A stretch of DNA of 64,000 nucleotides from JBDREC01 sp043820105 [NCBI: Pseudomonadota bacterium]. GTDB lineage: Bacteria > Bdellovibrionota_F > JAHFAK01. A program made the translations under genes and the position numbers. Where the stretch lies: assembly GCA_043820105.1 (NCBI GenBank), contig JBDREC010000028.1:1-64000 (forward strand), in the 5' to 3' direction. The notes under the pieces are model-generated. The model searched no databases, was not told the DNA's origin, and saw only the letters and a program-made list of their open reading frames with translations. Shown one piece after another: positions 18,098-27,338 of the stretch; positions within the stretch are counted from its first letter, which is position 1, and every line of letters begins with the position of its first letter.

Positions 18098-18540
18098 TAT
18101 TCTTCAACTACCCAAACCTTGAGTTTGGCTTCAACTTCACTTGCTACTTTAACCTTAACATTGTAAACGCCTAGTTTTTTAATTTGATCATCAATGATAA
18201 TATTCTTTTTATCAACATTAATACCCTCTTGTTCTAAGCTTTTTTCAATTTCTTTTGTAGTAACTGAACCGTATAATAAATCGTTTTCAGATACTTTTTT
18301 TGAAATTGTTAAAGAAATTGTTTCGATTTTTGTGGCAAGATCTTTAGCTTCTAAAATTAATTTTTGCTTTTTATGATCAATAAGCATTTTCTTATGACTA
18401 ATAGCAGTAACATTTTTTCCATCAGCTAGAAATGCAATCTTTTTAGGAATCAGGAAATTCCTGGCATATCCATCCTTAACCTCAATAATATCACCAGCTT
18501 CACCTAGATCTTTATATTTTTCGGTGAGTATTACTTTCAT
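18097..18540 (-). CDS. rplI: Ribosomal protein bL9
   Basis: The 147-residue large-subunit protein begins MKVILTEKYKDLGEAGDIIEVKDGYARNFLIPKK-like (the classical bL9 N-domain; residues 1-35), followed by a helical linker and the C-terminal domain ending in valines and glutamates. It belongs to the rpsF-rpsR-DUF2232-rplI-dnaB series. A GAGGTCAC sequence lies before the ATG. Confidence 0.97.
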   Translation of the reverse strand: MKVILTEKYKDLGEAGDIIEVKDGYARNFLIPKKIAFLADGKNVTAISHKKMLIDHKKQKLILEAKDLATKIETISLTISKKVSENDLLYGSVTTKEIEKSLEQEGINVDKKNIIIDDQIKKLGVYNVKVKVASEVEAKLKVWVVEE

Positions 18541-18552
18541 GTGACCTCCAAA

Positions 18553-18690
18553 ATAGCTGTAAGCTGTAAGTAGTAAGCTGTAAGTTTTGTATTCTGTATT
18601 CAGTATTTAGTATTCTGTTAAAATAAAACTGAATACTGAATACCGAATACTAAATACCACTTAAGGCTTATAGCTTAAAGCTTAAAGCTT
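18553..18690. repeat. Nested inverted heptamer arrays
   Basis: An outer pair (AGCTGTAAGCTGTAAG at 18554-18585; CTTATAGCTTAAAGCTTAAAGC at 18666-18688) encloses an inner pair (ATTCTGTATTCAGTATTTAG; GAATACTGAATACCGAATAC at 18629-18650). They form one nested hairpin. The outer right arm supplies the stop codon and final Lys-Leu codons of the DUF2232 gene. Confidence 0.85.
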
Positions 18691-19671
18691 TACTTTTCGT
18701 ATTTTTCTAAAATCAAACCAATGATCTAAAATACCTATTAATATTACAATTAAATAATGTAAAAACATTACTATATATGACAAAATTCTAAAAAATAAAG
18801 AAAATTTCCACTTTTTTATATAAAAAGTGCAAATTGACAAACCCTGGAAAAAATAAATAACAGCAGCAAAAATAACAATATTGTAACCAAGGCGACTAAT
18901 AAACTCTATATCCAATAGCCATTGCAATGAAAAAATAAACATACATGAAATAACAAGCCAAATCATATAATCCGGATAAGTAATATTTCTCAAGTTTTCC
19001 TCTGTAAATAACTTTTCTTTTGGCTCCATATTTTCACTAAATTTCAAGAATATTAGAGAAATCAATGAATGTCTTTGATCAAATTTGCTACAAACAACTG
19101 AGTAAAATATAGATAAATTCAACCAGAGAATAAACGCTGTTATTGCAAAAATCAAGGAAGGTGCTATTTTAACTAGAAAACTAATATTTTCTTTAATTGA
19201 GTTCACAAGGACTGAGTTATTATTAGCATTTGATGTGGCATCAATCAATACTCTTGTTATTGACATGGAAATCAACTCATCATAACTCATGTTTAAAAAA
19301 AGCATTACAATAAACTGAAATCCCATAAAAATAACGTACAATATCACTAAGGAAACGGCTAAGCTCCTTACAAAAGAAGAATATCTTTTTATTGTCTCTA
19401 AAAGTAAAAAGCTTGGCAAAAAACCAAAAAAGAAAAACGAAATTAAAAACAAACCATATGATTCTGAATTAATAAGAAAATAAAAAATAAAAGCTACAGC
19501 AATAAAGATAATTAGCTGTAAAGACCGTGCGCTTTCCTTTCTAAAGCCAAACATTAGAAAGGGTAATGGGATCAAAAAATTAAGACCAACAAACTGAACA
19601 AAAAATATCCTAAAGATTGTTAGGAGAATATCCTTTATGAGCAGTTTTTTTGATATAATTAATTGATTCAT
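18682..19671 (-). CDS. DUF2232 membrane protein (YybS-like)
   Basis: The 329-residue protein is almost entirely hydrophobic, with about eight membrane segments. Position between rpsR and rplI and the FRKESARSLQ / LLLETIKRYSS features match the DUF2232 (YybS) family found there in Firmicutes and Deltaproteobacteria. Its function is unknown; a transporter-like role has been suggested from its fold class. The last codons (Val-Lys-Leu-stop) lie inside a heptamer repeat array, so the C-terminal end may vary between strains. Confidence 0.75.
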   Translation of the reverse strand: MNQLIISKKLLIKDILLTIFRIFFVQFVGLNFLIPLPFLMFGFRKESARSLQLIIFIAVAFIFYFLINSESYGLFLISFFFFGFLPSFLLLETIKRYSSFVRSLAVSLVILYVIFMGFQFIVMLFLNMSYDELISMSITRVLIDATSNANNNSVLVNSIKENISFLVKIAPSLIFAITAFILWLNLSIFYSVVCSKFDQRHSLISLIFLKFSENMEPKEKLFTEENLRNITYPDYMIWLVISCMFIFSLQWLLDIEFISRLGYNIVIFAAVIYFFQGLSICTFYIKKWKFSLFFRILSYIVMFLHYLIVILIGILDHWFDFRKIRKVKL

Positions 19672-19727
19672 TAGTTTAATTTTTTATAGTTAATATGATA
19701 AAATTATTTTCGTGATAGAATTCAAAA

Positions 19728-20009
19728 TTAAAATTGATTTGCAAGTGCTGTAACAGAAGTATAAGGCAGAAGTGCCAAGTTTCTTGCTCTTTTTATCGCT
19801 AATTTAACCTCTCTCTGATGTTTAGCACAGTTGCCAGAAATTCTACTCGGTATAATTTTACTTCTTTCTGTTATAAATACTTGTAAGGCTTCTGGTTCTT
19901 TATAATCAATCTTAGCAGACTTATCTACACAAAATCTACATACTTTCTTTTTTATTTTAACATTTTTATTAAATTTGCTTCTTCCATTATTATTTCTACG
20001 ATTAAACAT
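19728..20009 (-). CDS. rpsR: Ribosomal protein bS18
   Basis: The 93-residue small-subunit protein carries a CRFC pair near 25 and a later Cys in [19 protein letters not shown], so it is the zinc-binding form. LLPYTSV near the C-terminus is typical. It follows rpsF by 52 bases; no ssb gene lies between them, unlike Gram-positive operons. Confidence 0.96.
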   Translation of the reverse strand: MFNRRNNNGRSKFNKNVKIKKKVCRFCVDKSAKIDYKEPEALQVFITERSKIIPSRISGNCAKHQREVKLAIKRARNLALLPYTSVTALANQF

Positions 20010-20061
20010 TTTCTAATCCTTTTAAATTTTGTATTGAATTTATAAATTAAAAATTATTATT

Positions 20062-20532
20062 TTACTCTTCTACTTTTTCTGTATCTACTACTTCTACAGT
20101 TTCATTAAGTGTTTCTTCAGAATCTCTTTCTTTTGTTTCAATAGTTTTTTCTGAAAGTTCTGCTTCAGAAGAATCTTTAGTTTCAGTATCAGTTTCTTCA
20201 TCATAATGTGTTTCAGTTGCAGCTTCTAATTTTGCAAGGTCTACATCTTTATTTAAGATAATTGTTTGATATAATAAAACATTATCATCCATGCCAAACA
20301 TACTGTTTAATTTCTCAATTGTTGTTGATTGAGTAAAGTATTTATAATAATAATAATGACCTTTTAAAAAACCTTTTACTTCAAAGGCAAACTTTCTTTT
20401 TCCCATATCATCAATTTTAATCATTCTACCTTTATTTGTTTTAAGGATTTTTTTGACCTTATCTTTAATACCTGAAATAGTATCATACTGAAGATCTGTT
20501 TTTGTTACAAAAATTGTTTCGTATTCTCTCAT
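20062..20532 (-). CDS. rpsF: Ribosomal protein bS6 with acidic tail
   Basis: The 156-residue protein begins MREYETIFVTK and has GKRKFAFEVKGFLKGHYYYY, the bS6 fold, over about residues 1-100. A Glu/Thr-rich tail of some 50 residues follows (ETDTETKDSSEAELSEKT...). Such extensions occur in several lineages. It heads the ribosomal and replication gene run. The upstream 120 bases are AT-rich; no clear S6:S18 leader motif was found. Confidence 0.95.
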   Translation of the reverse strand: MREYETIFVTKTDLQYDTISGIKDKVKKILKTNKGRMIKIDDMGKRKFAFEVKGFLKGHYYYYKYFTQSTTIEKLNSMFGMDDNVLLYQTIILNKDVDLAKLEAATETHYDEETDTETKDSSEAELSEKTIETKERDSEETLNETVEVVDTEKVEE

Positions 20533-20653
20533 GCTAATCTACCTACCTATATTAAAATTTTTAATTTACTTTCTAAAAAGTCTGCCTTCTCTAATAAGAT
20601 TTTTTAAAAATATCAACCATTTTCTTTAATAAAACTCTTTTTTTTCCCTTTAT

Positions 20654-22678
20654 TTAGATGGAAATGATTGGAGCAATAACTAAAGCAACAACTGACATTA
20701 ATTTTATTAGAATATTCATTGAAGGACCTGATGTATCTTTAAAAGGATCTCCAACAGTATCACCAACTACAGAAGCCTTATGAGCATCAGAACCCTTGCC
20801 ACCTAACTGTCCGGTTTCAATGTATTTTTTGGCATTATCCCAAGCGCCACCAGCATTTGACATGAAAAGAGCAAGTAAAACTCCAGTAACTGTTGCTCCT
20901 GCTAACAAGCCACCCAAAGCTTCAGCTTTGAAAATTAGACCTACTACAACAGGTACTAAAACAGCCATAGCACCAGGAATCATCATTTCTTTTAAAGCAG
21001 CGTTAGTGCTTATAGCAATACATCTTTCATGATCAGGATCAGCTGTGCCTTCCATAATTCCAGGAATATCTCTAAACTGTCTCCTAACTTCTTCAACCAT
21101 TTTAAAAGCAGCTCTTCCAACTGCTGACATTGTTAAAGAGCCAAAGAAAAACGGTAATAATCCACCAATAAATAAACCAACTACAACAATAGGTTTTCTA
21201 ATATCTATAACTTCAAGACCTACTGCTGTTGAATATGCAGAAAATAATGCAAGTGCAGTTAAGGCAGCTGAGCCAATTGCAAAGCCTTTGCCAATAGCTG
21301 CTGTTGTATTTCCAATTGCATCTAAACTATCAGTTATCTTTCTTGTCTCAGGTCCAAGGCCCGCCATTTCTGAAATTCCGCCTGCGTTATCAGCAATAGG
21401 ACCATAGGCATCAACGGACATTGTAACACCTACTGTTGCAAGCATACCAACAGCTGCCATACCTATTCCATATAATCCACAATAGTTATATGCCACAAGA
21501 ATTGCAAAGCAAATCATTAATAGTGGCATAACAACTGATTCCATACCAACTGCAATTCCAGTAATAATATTAGTTGCTGGTCCTGTTTTGCTTGCATTGA
21601 CAATTCTGTGAATTGGAGCTCCGGAAGTATAATATTCTGATAAAAGACCAATTATAATTCCTGATATACAACCTATAGTTATTGCCCAAAAAGGACCCAT
21701 GGCAACGTAGCTTTCACCAACTGGAAATTTAAAATTCATTAAATCAACAATGAAATATGATAGAACTATTAATAAACCAGCAGATACAAAAGTAACGTAT
21801 CTTAAAGCTGCTGCTGGATTTAATTTCTTAAATACTTGCATTGAAGCAACTCCTAGAATTGAGCAAAGAAGTCCTACAACAATAACAATTAAAGGAAGCA
21901 CAATTGCTTCAACACGTGATAAAGCGTAAGCTGATGCTGTTGCACCAATCACAATTGATGAGATTGTAGCACCAACATAACTTTCAAAAATATCGGCTCC
22001 CATACCTGCAGTATCACCAACGTTATCACCTACATTGTCAGCAATAGTTGCTGGGTTTCTTGGATCATCTTCAGGAATTCCTGCTTCAACTTTACCAACA
22101 AGATCTGCTCCAACATCTGCTGCTTTGGTGAAAATTCCACCACCAACCCTGGCGAAAAGTGCAATTGAGCTGGCTCCCATTGCAAAACCACCAATATATT
22201 TTGAAAGATTTGGATCATTTTTAAATATTAAGTATAATACTGCAATTCCCAAAAGGCCCAAACTTGCAACAGAAAGACCCATTACAGCCCCACCATTAAA
22301 AGCAATCAATAAAGCTGAATCCTTACCTTCTGTAGCCGCTGCTTGGCTTGTTCTAACATTAGCTCTGGTTGCAGCTTTCATGCCAAAGAAACCAGCAAGC
22401 ATTGATGAAATTGCACCAAATAAAAATGCACAAGCTGTGTAAAAACTAATAAACCCTGATAATAAAGCGAACACCACTAAAACAAAAACAAAGATAATTG
22501 AATATTCTTTTTTCAGAAATACCATGGCGCCTTCATGAATAGCATCTGAAAGCTTAATCATTTTTTCAGTACCTCTTGATTTCTTAACTATTCCCACATA
22601 AATAATCAAAGCAGAAATCAAACCAACAAGTGCTACAAATGGAGCGATTGTTGCTAAGGACATTACACATTGTAACAT
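20654..22678 (-). CDS. hppA: K+-dependent membrane pyrophosphatase
   Basis: The 674-residue integral protein couples pyrophosphate hydrolysis to H+ or Na+ pumping, with about 16 membrane helices. The substrate loop [18 protein letters not shown] and [18 protein letters not shown] are intact, as is [13 protein letters not shown] near the end. [18 protein letters not shown] carries the Ala of the K+-dependent class where K+-independent enzymes have Lys. Which ion is pumped cannot be told by eye. AAAGGAG lies before the first ATG, supporting the start at MLQCVMS. Confidence 0.95.
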   Translation of the reverse strand: MLQCVMSLATIAPFVALVGLISALIIYVGIVKKSRGTEKMIKLSDAIHEGAMVFLKKEYSIIFVFVLVVFALLSGFISFYTACAFLFGAISSMLAGFFGMKAATRANVRTSQAAATEGKDSALLIAFNGGAVMGLSVASLGLLGIAVLYLIFKNDPNLSKYIGGFAMGASSIALFARVGGGIFTKAADVGADLVGKVEAGIPEDDPRNPATIADNVGDNVGDTAGMGADIFESYVGATISSIVIGATASAYALSRVEAIVLPLIVIVVGLLCSILGVASMQVFKKLNPAAALRYVTFVSAGLLIVLSYFIVDLMNFKFPVGESYVAMGPFWAITIGCISGIIIGLLSEYYTSGAPIHRIVNASKTGPATNIITGIAVGMESVVMPLLMICFAILVAYNYCGLYGIGMAAVGMLATVGVTMSVDAYGPIADNAGGISEMAGLGPETRKITDSLDAIGNTTAAIGKGFAIGSAALTALALFSAYSTAVGLEVIDIRKPIVVVGLFIGGLLPFFFGSLTMSAVGRAAFKMVEEVRRQFRDIPGIMEGTADPDHERCIAISTNAALKEMMIPGAMAVLVPVVVGLIFKAEALGGLLAGATVTGVLLALFMSNAGGAWDNAKKYIETGQLGGKGSDAHKASVVGDTVGDPFKDTSGPSMNILIKLMSVVALVIAPIISI

Positions 22679-22689
22679 TTAGTACTCCT

Positions 22690-22760
22690 TTTTTTTAAGT
22701 CGTAAGTCCTAAGTCGTAAGTGGTAAGAAAACTTAACACCTACACATTACTACCTAAAAC
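22690..22760. repeat. GTAAGTC/GTAAGTG short array
   Basis: AAGTCGTAAGTCCTAAGTCGTAAGTGGTAAG-type units (about 22697-22727) are followed by a weak inverted arm (CTTAACACC...ACTACCTAAAACTTA). They fill the gap between pth and hppA. Confidence 0.75.
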
Positions 22761-23315
22761 TTAATTATATTTATTCATAGCTATTTTCAAACCATCAACC
22801 ATCAATGATTCTATAGCTTCACAACTTCTTTCAATAATTTCGTCAAGTAAATTAAATTGCTCCTGGGAAAATTTTCCAAGTACGTAACTTGATAGATCCA
22901 TTCTATCGTCACGAGAAACTCCAATTCTTAATCTATAGAATTCTCTGCTTCCCAAGTGCTCAATAATTGATTTAAGGCCATTGTGGCCTCCATCTCCTCC
23001 ACCAAGCTTCAGCTTTATACGTCCAAATTCCAAGTCTGCATCATCATGAATAACAACTAAATCATCAATATCAGATTTAAAGAAATTAAGAAATGAGACA
23101 ATAGAATAACCACTTTTATTCATATATGTCTGAGGTTTTACTAATATACTTTGACAATTCGCAATTTCTAAACGGGAATATTGTGAAGAAAACTTTTCTT
23201 TGTTTATTTCAATTTTATGTTTTATTGCTAAATTATCGGCAATGATGAAACCGATATTGTGCCTTGTAGTTTCGTATTTTAAACCGGGATTTCCTAATCC
23301 TGCGATAATTCTCAA
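22761..23315 (-). CDS. pth: Peptidyl-tRNA hydrolase
   Basis: The 184-residue enzyme releases tRNA from stalled peptidyl-tRNA. The start IIAGLGNPGLKYETTRHNIG has catalytic His19; TYMNKSG has Asn66; VVIHDDADLEFG and GGGDGGHNGLKS complete the active site. It lies 27 bases downstream of rplY, the usual arrangement. Confidence 0.96.
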   Translation of the reverse strand: MRIIAGLGNPGLKYETTRHNIGFIIADNLAIKHKIEINKEKFSSQYSRLEIANCQSILVKPQTYMNKSGYSIVSFLNFFKSDIDDLVVIHDDADLEFGRIKLKLGGGDGGHNGLKSIIEHLGSREFYRLRIGVSRDDRMDLSSYVLGKFSQEQFNLLDEIIERSCEAIESLMVDGLKIAMNKYN

Positions 23316-23342
23316 AATAAAAGTCCTATTTTATTCCGAACC

Positions 23343-24017
23343 CTACTTATTATCAGCGCCTGCATCTTTTTTGCCTTCAACTTCAACTGCTTTAGCTTCG
23401 CCTTCTTCATCTGCTGCACTTTCTCCACCTTCTCCGGCAAATTTAGAAACTTCTTTTGCAGGAGTAGCAATTGAAATAATAGAAATGTTATCAGTTGATT
23501 CAAATTCGCAGCCATTAGGTTTTTTAATGTCATTAAGATGAAGAATGTCACCCATTTTAAGATTTGTAACATCTAGTTCTATGGCACTTGGAATGTTTTC
23601 TGGAAGACAAACAACCTTTAAAGACCTAAAAATTTCGTGTAAGATTCCACCTTCTGTTAGGCCAATCGCTTTTCCAACAATCTTTGTTGCTACAGTAACA
23701 GTGATTTTCTTATTGCTCTGGATTTCAACTAAATCTGCATGAACCCATTTTCTTGAAATCGGGGCTTTTTGAATTTCTTTAATAAGTGCGAAACGACCTT
23801 CAACTTCATTGCTTTCTTTACAATGTAATCTTAATAAAGTGTTTTCACCAGTTTCAGTAGAAAGTGCATCATACAATTCTTTTGGATCTATTGAAAGAAG
23901 AATGTTGGAATCCTTTCCGTAGTAAACAGTTGGAATTAATCCATCTCTTCTTATTGCTCTTGAAAAATTCTTTCCAGCATTTTTTCTTAATGTAACGTTT
24001 AACTCTGAATGTGCCAT
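23343..24017 (-). CDS. rplY: Ribosomal protein bL25, CTC form
   Basis: The 224-residue protein has the 5S rRNA-binding N-domain (LRKNAGKNFSRAIRRDGLIP) and the longer TL5/CTC C-domain (LPENIPSAIELDVTNLKMGD). It ends in an Ala/Glu/Lys-rich tail. I place the start at ATG 24017 (MAHSEL), which has AGAGG six bases upstream. A longer frame reaching 24107 only reads through repeat DNA. Confidence 0.95.
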   Translation of the reverse strand: MAHSELNVTLRKNAGKNFSRAIRRDGLIPTVYYGKDSNILLSIDPKELYDALSTETGENTLLRLHCKESNEVEGRFALIKEIQKAPISRKWVHADLVEIQSNKKITVTVATKIVGKAIGLTEGGILHEIFRSLKVVCLPENIPSAIELDVTNLKMGDILHLNDIKKPNGCEFESTDNISIISIATPAKEVSKFAGEGGESAADEEGEAKAVEVEGKKDAGADNK

Positions 24018-24029
24018 TGATGACCTCTT

Positions 24030-24118
24030 TTTGCGTATGGCGTACAGTGTGCAGCGTACAGGGTTTAATAATTTAACTAAAGATAAACACTGTACTCTAA
24101 ACACCAAACGCTAAGCGT
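24030..24118. repeat. Degenerate GCGTACAGT-type inverted repeat
   Basis: GCGTATGGCGTACAGTGTGCAGCG (about 24034-24057) is partly mirrored by CACTGTACTC...CGCTAAGCG (24089-24117). It lies between tRNA-Gln and rplY and may fold into a hairpin. Confidence 0.5.
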
Positions 24119-24131
24119 TTTATTTTAAAAA

Positions 24132-24203
24132 CTGGGGCGGGAGGATTCGAACCTCCAAATGCAGGTACCAAAAACCTGTGACTTGCCGTTTGTCGACGCC
24201 CCA
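24132..24203 (-). tRNA. tRNA-Gln (anticodon UUG)
   Basis: The minus strand folds into a cloverleaf: acceptor TGGGGCG/CGCCCCA, anticodon loop with TTG inside GGTTTTTGGTACC, T arm GGAGGTTCGAATCCTCC. The U1-A72 end and G73 fit bacterial glutamine tRNA. CCA is not encoded. It lies between spoVG and rplY, the place where tRNA-Gln often lies near rplY-pth. Confidence 0.97.
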
Positions 24204-24213
24204 TTATTCAGTT

Positions 24214-24394
24214 ATAAGTCGTAAGTCGTAAGTCGTAAGTCGTAAGTCGTAAGTCGTAAGTCGTAAGTCGTAAGTCGTAAGTCGTAAGTCATAAGGAGTA
24301 AGTATTTTTACTGTTTATTAAACGATAAAAAATACACTTACCACTTACCACTTACCACTTACCACTTACGACTTACCACTTACCACTTACCACT
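24214..24394. repeat. GTAAGTC heptamer array with inverted ACTTACC arm
   Basis: About twelve GTAAGTC units (24214-24301) face about eight ACTTACC/ACTTACG units in opposite orientation (24337-24394) around a 35-base spacer. The pair would form a hairpin of over 50 bp. It ends three codons before the spoVG stop. The gene prs, usual near here in related synteny, is absent. Confidence 0.93.
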
Positions 24395-24398
24395 TAAT

Positions 24399-24707
24399 TT
24401 ATACACTAGTCCTAAATTCAGGATTATCTTCTTGTATTACAAATTCTGCACTTGAATCAACTTCTTTTCGATATTGTTCAAGAATTTTGCCTTCCATTTT
24501 ATCTCTAGTCTCTGTATTTAATGGATGAGCCATATCTCTATAAGTTCCATCTTTTCTTTTCTTGGAAGGCATAGCAACAAACAATCCATTATTACCATTA
24601 ATAACTTTTAAATCTCTAATAATAAAACAATCGTCAAATACTACTGAAACATAAGCTTTTAATCTTTCTTCTGCTACTGGAAATACTCTTACTTCTGTGA
24701 TATCCAT
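24399..24707 (-). CDS. spoVG: SpoVG-family RNA/DNA-binding regulator
   Basis: The 102-residue protein matches SpoVG: MDITEVRVFPV, LKAYVSVVFDDCFIIRDLK, GLFVAMPSKKRKDGTYRD and AHPLNTETRDK. In spirochaetes and Firmicutes SpoVG binds nucleic acids and controls gene expression; it does not by itself imply sporulation. AGGAAGA precedes the ATG. It lies downstream of ispE by 57 bases. Confidence 0.95.
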   Translation of the reverse strand: MDITEVRVFPVAEERLKAYVSVVFDDCFIIRDLKVINGNNGLFVAMPSKKRKDGTYRDMAHPLNTETRDKMEGKILEQYRKEVDSSAEFVIQEDNPEFRTSV

Positions 24708-24764
24708 ATTATCTTCTTCCTATCAATTCGAGTTAATATTTTTTTTTGAAAGATCTTAATAAAA

Positions 24765-25664
24765 CTAAAAGGTTGAGGTCTTATACAATAAAAGACCATT
24801 ACATTCTTTCAAGTTCTTAAAGGCTTTATTAAGACTTGTTTCATCTCTAAATATCCCAAAAACCACAGATCCAGATCCAGTCATTAAAGAAGTTATAGCC
24901 CTATTCTCAATCAGCAGAGACTTTAAATCCTTGATTTGAGAATATTCATTAATAACAGCTTTTTCAAGATCATTTGACATAAAGTCTTTAATTAACTTTG
25001 TGCCAATATCAGAATTTAATAACCTATCTGAATCATAGTTAAATTCAGAAATCCCCCTAAAAAACCTGGTGTAACTACCATCGCAATTTGATTTTGTCAA
25101 CTTTAAATTTAATGAAGTATAAGCAAATTTTGTGTCTATAGAAAAATTTGGTTTTACCAATAAAATTTTCAACTTAGACAAAAATTCTATCTTTTTTATC
25201 TCATCTCCAATGCCCGTAATAATAGAGGGTTTGCAGCCGATAAAAAATGGAACATCTGCTCCAAGTAAAGCTCCAAGATTAATTAATTCATTATTAGATA
25301 AATTTAGCTTAAATTCTTCATTTATTTTTTTTATTGTAATAGCACAATTGGAACTTCCACCACCAAGCCCTGCTCCTAAAGGAATATTTTTATTTAATTT
25401 AATATTGGCCCCAATATTTAAACTAAGTTTCTCATTAATCAGTTTTATTGCTTTACAAATTAAATTGTTATCATTTGTAAGTTCAGGAAATTCAGGGCAT
25501 TCAATTTTAATTTTTCCATTTTCATTAAATTCAAAATTCAACTCATCATGCAAATCAATTGGCACAAATAAAGACTTAATATTATGATAACCATCATAGC
25601 GCTTGTTAAGAATATCAAGGCGAAAGTTAAGCTTAGCGTAAGATTTTACAATATTATATATCAT
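24765..25664 (-). CDS. ispE: 4-(CDP)-2-C-methyl-D-erythritol kinase
   Basis: The 299-residue GHMP kinase phosphorylates CDP-methylerythritol in the MEP isoprenoid pathway. It has the N-terminal SYAKLNFRLDI (Lys11), the ATP loop PLGAGLGGGSSNCA at 95-108, GADVPFF with the catalytic Asp, and the C-terminal LMTGSGSVVFGIF. It is the first gene of the minus-strand housekeeping run that leads to dnaB. Confidence 0.95.
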   Translation of the reverse strand: MIYNIVKSYAKLNFRLDILNKRYDGYHNIKSLFVPIDLHDELNFEFNENGKIKIECPEFPELTNDNNLICKAIKLINEKLSLNIGANIKLNKNIPLGAGLGGGSSNCAITIKKINEEFKLNLSNNELINLGALLGADVPFFIGCKPSIITGIGDEIKKIEFLSKLKILLVKPNFSIDTKFAYTSLNLKLTKSNCDGSYTRFFRGISEFNYDSDRLLNSDIGTKLIKDFMSNDLEKAVINEYSQIKDLKSLLIENRAITSLMTGSGSVVFGIFRDETSLNKAFKNLKECNGLLLYKTSTF

Positions 25665-25727
25665 AGCAGAAAAGTTATTAATGCTTTATACTACAAGTAT
25701 CAAGCTTTTTCTAAATTACTACATTTA

Positions 25728-25843
25728 TTTTCTATATAAAAAATAGATAATGGAATATGTTATGCGAATTGTTAAGTGCTGAACCTCATTTACATTTAAA
25801 TATTGGCCCGATTTCCTTTTCTAAAATCAGGCAAGTGCGACAA
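25728..25843. repeat. Dispersed repeat, copy 1 (palindrome core deleted)
   Basis: Positions 25728-25808 match 33989-34070 almost base for base (ATAATGGAATATGTTATG, GAACCTCATTTACATTTAAA). 25809-25843 match the right arm and flank of the palindrome at 34289-34325 (CGATTTCCTTTTCTAAAATC). The left arm and core present in the other copy are missing. The rest of the 331-base gap (25665-25995) is AT-rich leader of the symporter gene, ending in GGGAGGATAAA. Confidence 0.88.
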
Positions 25844-25995
25844 TCGCGATAATTTTTATTGCTTTTTTTTTATTACTTTATATAATTTGTCCTTCAAATG
25901 GGCTAATCAAATTCCTTTTCCAAGGTTTAATTATGTAAATTTGCATAAACTCAAGCTTTATATATCTATAATTTTAAGATTTTTGGGAGGATAAA

Positions 25996-27327
25996 ATGGC
26001 GATGATTAAGGGGTCAAGGGGACATTGGAGTGGTAAAATGGGATTTATTTTAGCAGCAGCAGGCTCTGCGATCGGTCTTGGAAACATATGGAAGTTTCCT
26101 TATATGACTGGAGTTTCAGGTGGAGGTGCTTTTGTTTTAATATATCTTGTCTCTATTTTAATAATAGGTATGCCAATTATGATGGCAGAAATAATGATTG
26201 GTAGGCATACGCAAAAAGATCCAATTGGAGCATTTAAAAGCTTAAAATCTGGGCCTTATTGGCTAATAGGCGCTATGGGTATTCTTACCACTATTATAAT
26301 CCTATCTTTTTATAGTGTTGTTGCTGGTTGGTCTATTCACTTTTTATATGAAGCTATTTTTGGATTTTCTGGAAGTGATGCAAGTATTCAAAATATTTTT
26401 TCAAACCTTTACGCTAGTGGTTTAAAATCAAGTCTTTGGCATACTGTTTTCATGCTTATGGTTGTTGGGATTGTGCTGGGTGGCGTAAAAAATGGTATTG
26501 AAAAATGGAATAAAATATTAATGCCGTCTCTATTTATTATCCTTATCATATTGATGATATATTCACTTACTTTGGATGGGGCCCCTAAAGCACTTTCATT
26601 TTTATTTAAACCTGACTTTTCTAAAATCACTCCTCAAATAGTCTTAGATGCCCTTGGTCAGGCATTTTTCACACTTTCTTTGGGTGTATGTATGATGGTA
26701 ACCTATGGGTCTTATTTAAATAAAGATTCAAACTTACCTACTGCTACTCTTACAATTACAGCTCTTGACACTATGATTGCATTGATTGCTGGAATAGTTA
26801 TTTTTCCAATAGTTTTTACATTTAATGTTGAACCCACTCAGGGACCAGGTCTTATTTTCTGCACACTTCCAGTATTGTTTGCAAAAATGCCAGGTGGTTA
26901 TATTATAGCCATTGCTTTTTTCACCTTACTATTGTTTGCTGCTTTAACTTCAGGGATCTCCTTATTGGAAGTCTCTGTTTCCTACTTAATTGATGAAAAA
27001 AAATTCTCCAGAAAAAAGGCAACCTTATCAGCTGGAATCGCAGTTTACATTTTAGGTTTTTTATCAGCCTGGCCAGAAATCAAAATCGGAAAAACTACTT
27101 TTTTTGATATCTTTGATAAACTTGCCACAAATATTACGATGCCGCTAGGAGGTTTATTAATTACACTCTTTGCTGGATGGTTTATTTCAAAACAAATAAA
27201 GCAAGATAATTTACCAAAAGTTTTCTCTTCTTTAGGGCTTGATATCTGGAATTTTTTAATTAAATATATTACTCCGGCTTTTGTTTTTATCATTTTTATT
27301 GCAAAATTGTATGAATTAATTTTTTAA
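25996..27327 (+). CDS. Sodium:neurotransmitter symporter family transporter
   Basis: The 443-residue membrane protein is a bacterial NSS (LeuT/MhsT-like) carrier. Helix 1 has GFILAAAGSAIGLGNIWKFP with the Na+ and substrate-binding unwound region; GGGAFVLIYL and VSVSYLIDEKKFSRKKA are typical. About 11 helices are expected. It likely imports amino acids with Na+, supplying the fermentation genes. GGGAGG lies before the ATG. It is followed 11 bases later by an amidohydrolase gene. Confidence 0.93.
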   Translation: MAMIKGSRGHWSGKMGFILAAAGSAIGLGNIWKFPYMTGVSGGGAFVLIYLVSILIIGMPIMMAEIMIGRHTQKDPIGAFKSLKSGPYWLIGAMGILTTIIILSFYSVVAGWSIHFLYEAIFGFSGSDASIQNIFSNLYASGLKSSLWHTVFMLMVVGIVLGGVKNGIEKWNKILMPSLFIILIILMIYSLTLDGAPKALSFLFKPDFSKITPQIVLDALGQAFFTLSLGVCMMVTYGSYLNKDSNLPTATLTITALDTMIALIAGIVIFPIVFTFNVEPTQGPGLIFCTLPVLFAKMPGGYIIAIAFFTLLLFAALTSGISLLEVSVSYLIDEKKFSRKKATLSAGIAVYILGFLSAWPEIKIGKTTFFDIFDKLATNITMPLGGLLITLFAGWFISKQIKQDNLPKVFSSLGLDIWNFLIKYITPAFVFIIFIAKLYELIF

Positions 27328-27338
27328 TTGAAAGTAAT

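Noticed and set aside
19728-20532. Missing ssb between rpsF and rpsR
   Set aside because: Many Gram-negative lineages have rpsF-rpsR without ssb, so it is not a lesion.
20796-22442. Long open frames antisense to hppA
   Set aside because: They are Pro/Ala/Ile-rich mirror products of a strongly biased coding gene and have no ribosome-binding sites or family features.
23312-23572. Second frame overlapping the 3' end of rplY
   Set aside because: Leu/Lys-rich low-complexity product of the Ala/Glu/Lys-rich tail read out of frame; no support for translation.
24214-24394. Regular repeats that might suggest a CRISPR array
   Set aside because: Units are only 7 bases, contiguous, without spacers, and the second half is inverted. 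No cas genes are present.
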